NCBI GenBank assembly: GCA_016938235.1
Contig: JAFGVA010000150.1
Location: 62,001 to 126,000, forward strand
DNA from: Bacteroidales bacterium
GTDB lineage: Bacteria; Bacteroidota; Bacteroidia; Bacteroidales; UBA10428
Direction of reading: 5' to 3'
Length of the DNA: 64,000 nt
In this document: positions 59,173 through 64,000 of the stretch, in pieces
Layout: each line of letters starts with the position of its first letter
Numbering within the stretch: position 1 is the stretch's first letter
Program-made: the position numbers and the translations under genes
The notes under the pieces: generated by a model
Told to the model about the DNA's origin: nothing
Seen by the model: only the letters and a program-made list of their open reading frames with translations
Databases searched by the model: none

Positions 59173-60441
59173 ATGCAGGCTATTATTATTACAATAGGCG
59201 ATGAGATATTAATAGGTCAGGTTGTTGATACCAATTCAGCCTTTATTGGTTCCGAATTGAATAAAATTGGAATACAGGTTAAACAGATTATCTCAATTTC
59301 AGATAATGCTTATGCCATTCAAACGGCAATAGCTGAAAGTCTTGGCAAAGCAGATTTGGTAATATTAACAGGTGGATTGGGGCCAACAAATGACGATATA
59401 ACCAAACATACAATTGCCGAATTTTTTGGTGTTAAGCTGGTAAGAAATCAGAAGGTTCTTGAGCATATACAGAAGCTTTTGAAATACAGAGGTGTAAATT
59501 TCACAAATCTCAACATGAACCAGGCAGATGTACCCGAAAATTGCCAGATTCTTAATAATTTAAATGGTACAGCTCCGGGAATGCTTTTCAAAACAAGCAA
59601 CAATAAGGTTCTGGTATCTTTGCCAGGAGTGCCATTCGAAATGAAGCCGCTTATAACCGATGAGCTGATACCCTGGCTAATGAAAAGCCATAAACTACCG
59701 CTAAGAAAGCATAAAACTTTTCTCACAACAGGTGTTCCGGAGTCTTCCATGGCAAACCGGCTGGTTGAATTTGAAAAGGATCTTCCTGAATCTATGAGCC
59801 TGGCTTACCTGCCATCGCCCGGAATTCTTAGACTCAGATTAAGTATTTCGGGTGAATCGGAGCCGGAACTGGCAAAGATTTTTGAGTACCATGCCAGAAA
59901 ACTTGAAACCTATTTAAAAAAAGACCTGTTTGGATACGATTCTCAGACACTCGAAGAATTAACAGGAGAAATGTTAAGGAGAAATAAATACACCCTTAGT
60001 ACTGCAGAAAGTTGTACAGGAGGGAATATTGCTCATTTATTAACTTCAGTTTCCGGGGCTTCAGATTATTTTATGGGTAGTGTTGTAGCGTATTCAAATA
60101 AAATAAAAGAAAATATTCTTGGAGTCTCGAAAAAAGATTTGGAAGAATTTGGGGCAGTGAGCAAACAGGTTGTTATACAAATGGCCAATGGTATTAGAGA
60201 AAAATTCAATACAGATTTTGCTTTAGCAACCAGCGGTATTGCTGGTCCAACAGGAGGTTCAGATGATAAACCCGTAGGAACTGTTTGGATAGCTTTAGCA
60301 TCACACTTAAAGACAATTGCCATTAAATTTCAGTTTGGAGAACACAGACAAAGAACAATAACCAGAAGTAGCTATGCTGCCTTGAATATGCTGAGATTGC
60401 AAATAAATAAAATTGTTGAAAAAACTGTTGAAAAAGTTTGA
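59173..60441 (+). CDS. cinA: CinA, NMN deamidase / competence-damage protein
   Basis: Full-length 422 residues. N-terminal MoCF-like domain (ITIGDEILIGQVVDTNSA, TGGLGPTNDDIT near 70) that in some CinA proteins has ADP-ribose pyrophosphatase activity; C-terminal NMN amidohydrolase domain (LSTAESCTGGNIAHLLTSVSGASDYF near 275, GAVSKQVV, ATSGIAGPTGGSDDKPVGTVWIA near 350). It recycles nicotinamide mononucleotide to NAD. The start is ATG with 22 bases from the M48 stop. Confidence 0.95.
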   Translation: MQAIIITIGDEILIGQVVDTNSAFIGSELNKIGIQVKQIISISDNAYAIQTAIAESLGKADLVILTGGLGPTNDDITKHTIAEFFGVKLVRNQKVLEHIQKLLKYRGVNFTNLNMNQADVPENCQILNNLNGTAPGMLFKTSNNKVLVSLPGVPFEMKPLITDELIPWLMKSHKLPLRKHKTFLTTGVPESSMANRLVEFEKDLPESMSLAYLPSPGILRLRLSISGESEPELAKIFEYHARKLETYLKKDLFGYDSQTLEELTGEMLRRNKYTLSTAESCTGGNIAHLLTSVSGASDYFMGSVVAYSNKIKENILGVSKKDLEEFGAVSKQVVIQMANGIREKFNTDFALATSGIAGPTGGSDDKPVGTVWIALASHLKTIAIKFQFGEHRQRTITRSSYAALNMLRLQINKIVEKTVEKV

Positions 60442-60468
60442 TTTTTTAAAATGATTTAGGTTACTTTG
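60437..60468 (+). promoter_or_regulatory. Promoter of rpmB-rpmG-DUF4295
   Basis: TTTG (60437-60440) and TACTTTG (60462-60468) with a 21-base spacer. The -7 box deviates by one position from TAnnTTTG. The predicted start near 60475 leaves about 32 bases to the rpmB ATG. Confidence 0.5.
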
Positions 60469-60506
60469 CGGTTCGTTTTTTGAGCACTATTAAAATAATT
60501 AGGAAA

Positions 60507-60749
60507 ATGTCACGAATTTGTCAGATTACTGGTAAAAAAATAATGGTAGGTAATAATGTGTCTCACTCAAAGCGCAGAACAAAAAGAGTATTTGCTCCAA
60601 ACCTTTTCGATAAAAAAATATATTTACCCGAAGAGGATCGATATGTTCAGCTGCGAGTTTCGGCACACGGATTGCGTATCATTACTAAAAAAGGGTTGAA
60701 TAATGCCCTAAAAGATGCAAAAGCAAAAGGATATATTAACAACTATTAA
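60507..60749 (+). CDS. rpmB: 50S ribosomal protein L28
   Basis: 80 residues, [21 protein letters not shown]...RTKRVFAPN, the family pattern, ending with [14 protein letters not shown]. The ATG at 60507 matches the family start; a TTG 27 bases upstream adds an atypical lead. First gene of the L28-L33-DUF4295 unit, 17 bases before rpmG. Confidence 0.97.
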   Translation: MSRICQITGKKIMVGNNVSHSKRRTKRVFAPNLFDKKIYLPEEDRYVQLRVSAHGLRIITKKGLNNALKDAKAKGYINNY

Positions 60750-60766
60750 AATAAACTGTTCTACAG

Positions 60767-60949
60767 ATGGCAAAGAAAGGAAATAGAGTACAGGTAATTC
60801 TCGAATGCACTGAACACAAAGATTCAGGCATGCCTGGCACTTCGAGGTACATAACCACCAAGAACAGGAAAAATACTCCTGACAGGTTGGAAATTAAAAA
60901 GTACAATCCAATTTTGAAAAAAGTTACTGTTCACCGCGAAATAAAATAA
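60767..60949 (+). CDS. rpmG: 50S ribosomal protein L33
   Basis: 60 residues ([18 protein letters not shown]...[26 protein letters not shown]). Only one Cys is present, so it lacks the paired CxxC knuckles and is a zinc-independent (C-minus) L33. The next gene follows 7 bases later. Confidence 0.97.
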   Translation: MAKKGNRVQVILECTEHKDSGMPGTSRYITTKNRKNTPDRLEIKKYNPILKKVTVHREIK

Positions 60950-60956
60950 TTAAGAT

Positions 60957-61109
60957 ATGGCTAAGAAGGTAGTTGCTTCATTGCAGAAAAAAGAAGGTAG
61001 AGTTTTTACCAAATGTATTAAAATGGTAAAATCAGAAAAATCCGGTGCATATGCCTTTGAAGAAGGTGTTATTCACAACGATAATCTAAGTAAATTTTTC
61101 GCTGATTAA
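60957..61109 (+). CDS. DUF4295 small protein (50 aa)
   Basis: MAKKVVASLQKKEGRVFTKC..., 50 residues, basic at the N-terminus and acidic near the end (FEEGVIHNDN), ending in KFFAD. It is a Bacteroidota-specific family lying after rpmB and rpmG, 7 bases downstream of rpmG, and has been regarded as ribosome-associated. The reading frame is clean and ended by a strong terminator. Confidence 0.93.
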   Translation: MAKKVVASLQKKEGRVFTKCIKMVKSEKSGAYAFEEGVIHNDNLSKFFAD

Positions 61110-61138
61110 ATTAGGAATAATTTTTATGTTCTATATTT

Positions 61139-61171
61139 AAGCTTTCTTTGTAAAAAGAAGGCTTTTTTTTT
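61139..61171 (+). terminator. Terminator after the rpmB-rpmG-DUF4295 unit
   Basis: AAGCTTTCTTT pairs with AAAGAAGGCTT (one G-U pair) across a GTAA loop, followed by a run of T. Confidence 0.85.
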
Positions 61172-61283
61172 ATAACAGCCCAAATAAGTTTGTCTTATTT
61201 TGTGGTATTTTAATCAGAAAACTAGCTTCAGGTAGTTTTTTAAATACCATACCTGCACTGACATTTAATTTAAAATCCGGGAA

Positions 61284-62240
61284 ATGGCAAAATTCTCATT
61301 ATTCAACCGTGAAAAGAAGGAGAGTCTTGGTAAAGGACTTGAAATGACAAAAGAAAGTGTCTTTAAAAAACTATCAAGGGCAGTAGTTGGTAAATCGAGG
61401 GTTGACGATGAAGTTCTTGATAAGCTTGAGGAGGTTCTTGTAACTTCCGATGTGGGAGTAGATACCACCTTAAGAATTATTGAAAGAATTGAAGACAGGG
61501 TTGCACGGGATAAGTACCTGAATGCTTCCGAACTAAATATTATTCTGAAAGAAGAAATTGCTGAACTTTTAGCCGAAAATAATACAGGTGATGTGGGTGG
61601 TTTCAATGAAGACTTTAGCCAGAAGCCTCATGTAATTATGGTTGTTGGTGTAAATGGAGTAGGCAAGACAACTACAATTGGCAAAATGGCCTACCAGTAT
61701 AAAAAAGCCGGTAAATCTGTTGTTTTAGGAGCGGCAGATACCTTCAGAGCTGCAGCAATAGACCAGTTAGATGTTTGGGCTAAGCGGGTTGATGTTCCAA
61801 TAATTAAACAACAAATGGGCTCAGACCCGGCAAGTGTTGCTTTCGATACTTTATCCTCAGCAAAATCAAATAATGCCGATATTGTAATTATTGACACGGC
61901 AGGAAGGTTACACAACAAAACCAACCTCATGAATGAGCTTTCAAAAATTAAACGGGTTATGGATAAAATTGTTACCGGGGCTCCGCATGAGGTTTTACTG
62001 ATACTAGATGGATCTACTGGACAAAATGCTTTTGAACAGGCCAAGCAGTTTACAGCTGCTACCCAGGTATCTGCTATGGCAATTACTAAACTCGATGGAA
62101 CGGCTAAAGGTGGGGTCGTAATTGGTATTTCAGATCAATTTAAAATACCGGTAAAATACATTGGAATAGGCGAGAAGATGGAAGATCTCCAGGTTTTTAA
62201 CCGGGAGGAATTTGTAGATTCGATATTTTCTTCGAAATAA
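61284..62240 (+). CDS. ftsY: Signal recognition particle receptor FtsY
   Basis: 318 residues. Short N-terminal linker, N helical bundle (residues 20-100) and SRP-GTPase G domain: GVNGVGKTT (P-loop, near 122), DTFRAAAIDQL, DTAGRLHN, TKLDGTAKGG and the closing IGIGEKMEDLQVFNREEFV. It receives SRP-bound ribosomes at the membrane. The acidic A domain of E. coli FtsY is missing, as is usual outside gammaproteobacteria. It precedes rimO by 55 bases on the same strand. Confidence 0.97.
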   Translation: MAKFSLFNREKKESLGKGLEMTKESVFKKLSRAVVGKSRVDDEVLDKLEEVLVTSDVGVDTTLRIIERIEDRVARDKYLNASELNIILKEEIAELLAENNTGDVGGFNEDFSQKPHVIMVVGVNGVGKTTTIGKMAYQYKKAGKSVVLGAADTFRAAAIDQLDVWAKRVDVPIIKQQMGSDPASVAFDTLSSAKSNNADIVIIDTAGRLHNKTNLMNELSKIKRVMDKIVTGAPHEVLLILDGSTGQNAFEQAKQFTAATQVSAMAITKLDGTAKGGVVIGISDQFKIPVKYIGIGEKMEDLQVFNREEFVDSIFSSK

Positions 62241-62295
62241 AAGAACAAGTGTATTGCTGTTTTGTGAATAAGAGCAAGGGTGAAATAATTAAGGT

Positions 62296-63636
62296 ATGAG
62301 GACAAAACAAAAGAGTAACAAGATTAACCTGGTCACCCTCGGATGTTCAAAAAATACGGTCGATTCCGAAAAACTTTCAGGTCAGCTTAAAGCAAACAAT
62401 CTTGAGGTTATTTATGATGCTGACGCCAGGTCTGCCAGAACTGTCGTTATAAATACCTGCGGTTTTATTGCAGATGCTAAAGAAGAATCTATAAACACCA
62501 TCCTTGAATATGTTGAGGCCAAGCAACAGGGACTAATTGATAGGGTATATGTAATGGGTTGTTTGTCTGAAAGATATAAAAAAGAGCTTCCATCTGAAAT
62601 ACCTGAAGTTGACGCTATGTTTGGTGTTAATAATCTGAAAGATATAGTTGAAATATTAGGAGGTAATTATAAAAAAGAACTACTCGGAGAGCGAATACTT
62701 TCAACACCTTCGCATTATGCATATCTGAAGATTTCTGAAGGTTGTGACAGAAACTGTTCTTTTTGTGCCATTCCTTTAATACGTGGAAAGCATAAATCAG
62801 TTTTAAAAGAAGCTTTAGTTGACGAAGCCAAATCTCTTGTATCACAAGGGGTTAAAGAGTTAATTTTAATCGCTCAGGATTTAACCTATTATGGTATAGA
62901 TATTTATAAAAAACAAGCACTGGCCGATTTGTTAAAAGAACTTTCGGATATTGACGGTTTAAAATGGATTCGTTTGCATTATGCCTATCCATCGGCATTT
63001 CCGAAAGATGTATTGCAGGTAATGAGGGAAAGGGAAAATATTTGTAATTACCTGGATATTCCTTTTCAGCATGTAAGCGATAATGTTCTCAAAAACATGA
63101 GAAGAGGAGTTAACAGCTCGCAAACTTATGAATTGATTAGACAATTCCGAAGCGAAATACCCGAACTAATATTAAGAACAACGCTGCTTGTTGGCCATCC
63201 GGGCGAAACTGAGCAGGATTTTGAGCAATTAAAAGAATTCGTTAGGGAAGTGAAGTTCGACAGGCTTGGTGTTTTTACCTATTCTGAAGAAGAAGACACC
63301 TGGGCTGCTGAAAAATTCAGGGATGACATACCACAGGAAGTCAAAGAACAGAGAGCTGCTGAAATTATGGAAATTCAGGAAGAAATTTCATTGAAGAAAA
63401 ATGAGGCAAAGATTGGCAAAGTATACACAGTAATTATTGACCGACAGGAGGGCGATTACTGGGTTGCCCGCACAGAAGGGGATTCACCCGAGGTCGATAA
63501 TGAAGTTCTTATTTCTACCGGTAAGAAACTGGATACAGGTAAATTCTACAAGGTAAAAGTTATCGCTGCAGATATTTTTGATATTTATGCTTGTGTACAT
63601 TTAAGTTGTCAGCAATTACATGAAGATGCTTTTTAG
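62296..63636 (+). CDS. rimO: Ribosomal protein S12 methylthiotransferase RimO
   Basis: 446 residues. N-terminal UPF0004 domain with cluster Cys (TLGCSKNTVDSEKLSG, NTCGFIADAKEESI, VMGCLSERYKKEL), radical SAM core CDRNCSFCAIP near 154-164 and a C-terminal TRAM domain. It adds a methylthio group to the S12 aspartate. RimO rather than MiaB is shown by LGCSKNTVDSE and the PLIRGKHKSV segment. It probably shares a message with ftsY. Confidence 0.96.
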   Translation: MRTKQKSNKINLVTLGCSKNTVDSEKLSGQLKANNLEVIYDADARSARTVVINTCGFIADAKEESINTILEYVEAKQQGLIDRVYVMGCLSERYKKELPSEIPEVDAMFGVNNLKDIVEILGGNYKKELLGERILSTPSHYAYLKISEGCDRNCSFCAIPLIRGKHKSVLKEALVDEAKSLVSQGVKELILIAQDLTYYGIDIYKKQALADLLKELSDIDGLKWIRLHYAYPSAFPKDVLQVMRERENICNYLDIPFQHVSDNVLKNMRRGVNSSQTYELIRQFRSEIPELILRTTLLVGHPGETEQDFEQLKEFVREVKFDRLGVFTYSEEEDTWAAEKFRDDIPQEVKEQRAAEIMEIQEEISLKKNEAKIGKVYTVIIDRQEGDYWVARTEGDSPEVDNEVLISTGKKLDTGKFYKVKVIAADIFDIYACVHLSCQQLHEDAF

Positions 63637-63895
63637 GATATAAAAGGGAATACCGAATTTTACCCCCACAAAATAACATTCTCCTTCGTCCTTGTTTTAC
63701 TTTCTGAAGGAAAACTTAAAACAACTCCTCAATCGAAAGATATCTTTAACTCATTCCCAAAAGAACATCGTTAATTACCCAATATTCTTAAAAGACGAGA
63801 AGAAGTGGATAAATTTAGGGGAAGATGTTATAGATTTTATTTAATGAATGTTATAATTTAGACAATAATTGATTTTTAGTTTAGTTGTTTATTAA

Positions 63896-64000
63896 ATGGA
63901 TAATGAATTCGATATCGATTATTTGCAGGGGTGCTTAAGAATGACTCCTGAAGAGCGCATGAAGAAAGGCTTTGAACTATCCGAATGGGCAATTAGCCTT
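63896..64000 (+). CDS. Hypothetical protein, 5' end only
   Basis: An open frame starts at the ATG at 63896 and runs off the window: MDNEFDIDYLQGCLRMTPEE then RMKKGFELSEWAISL. The Tyr-Leu-(x)n-Met-Thr-Pro-Glu-Glu-Arg pattern resembles small proteins encoded beside nucleotidyltransferase-like genes, which I cannot confirm from 35 residues. The stretch 63637-63895 before it holds no gene I can support. Confidence 0.5.
   Translation, partial: MDNEFDIDYLQGCLRMTPEERMKKGFELSEWAISL

Noticed and set aside
60507-63636. rpmB-rpmG-DUF4295-ftsY-rimO order as a novelty
   Set aside because: This arrangement is, to my knowledge, ordinary housekeeping synteny in Bacteroidota.

Overview
The window is a chromosomal segment of an AT-rich member of the Bacteroidota. 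It most resembles the marine or sediment Marinilabiliales-type Bacteroidales, an inference from gene content alone. Supporting signs are TAnnTTTG (-7) promoter elements, TonB-dependent receptors with carboxypeptidase-regulatory plugs, OmpA/PD40/TPR envelope proteins, a GldM-C-like protein, DUF4295 beside L28 and L33, DUF4301 and DUF4956. The metabolism looks fermentative and anaerobic: phosphotransacetylase, acetate kinase, phosphotransbutyrylase and butyrate kinase, a trimeric [FeFe]-hydrogenase, rubredoxin and an electron-transferring (PyrK/PyrD) dihydroorotate dehydrogenase. No mobile element, CRISPR array or rRNA operon was seen.

Layout. 1-3.8 kb: the 3' part of a free methionine-R-sulfoxide reductase gene, a small gene with a strong terminator, tRNA-Lys, two envelope proteins and an SDR oxidoreductase. 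3.8-9.1 kb (minus): pta-hbd-ackA-ptb-buk fermentation block. 9.57-13.7 kb (plus): an unusual cassette. It has a perfect inverted-repeat operator over a promoter, a short ArsM-like methyltransferase, a 31-residue three-cysteine peptide, a hairpin, a radical SAM/SPASM enzyme, a DUF1847 Cys protein and a thioredoxin-thioredoxin reductase fusion, closed by a terminator. An MFS exporter follows under separate control. 15-20.5 kb (minus): hydCBA hydrogenase operon, with HydB fused to a GltD/NfnB-like flavoprotein. 20.7-30 kb: S9 peptidase lipoprotein, GlcD-GlcF-like FAD/Fe-S dehydrogenase, DAACS symporter, XRE regulator, pyrK-pyrD. 30-41.4 kb: envelope region with two OmpA-family proteins (one with PorE-like architecture), a TPR/propeller protein, a SPOR-like protein and a GldM-C-like protein; inserted here are a SpoIIE-type phosphatase, an OLD-like ATPase and two tiny membrane-protein genes. 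41.5-54.9 kb: rlmN, metA, response regulator, nitroreductase, TonB receptor, yjbQ-DUF4301, DUF4956/VTC pair, rubredoxin, pepD. 55-64 kb: SLC13 permease-cysQ, M48 protease, cinA, rpmB-rpmG-DUF4295, ftsY-rimO and a gene running off the right edge.

The best candidate for an undescribed system is the 9.57-13.7 kb cassette. A tiny Cys peptide lies between an arsenite-methyltransferase-like enzyme and a SPASM maturase with the full seven-cysteine auxiliary-cluster pattern, together with thiol-redox partners. This layout fits a RiPP-like pathway making a modified, possibly arsenic- or metal-binding, thiol peptide. The gene order and motifs are seen directly; the chemistry and the inducer are inference.
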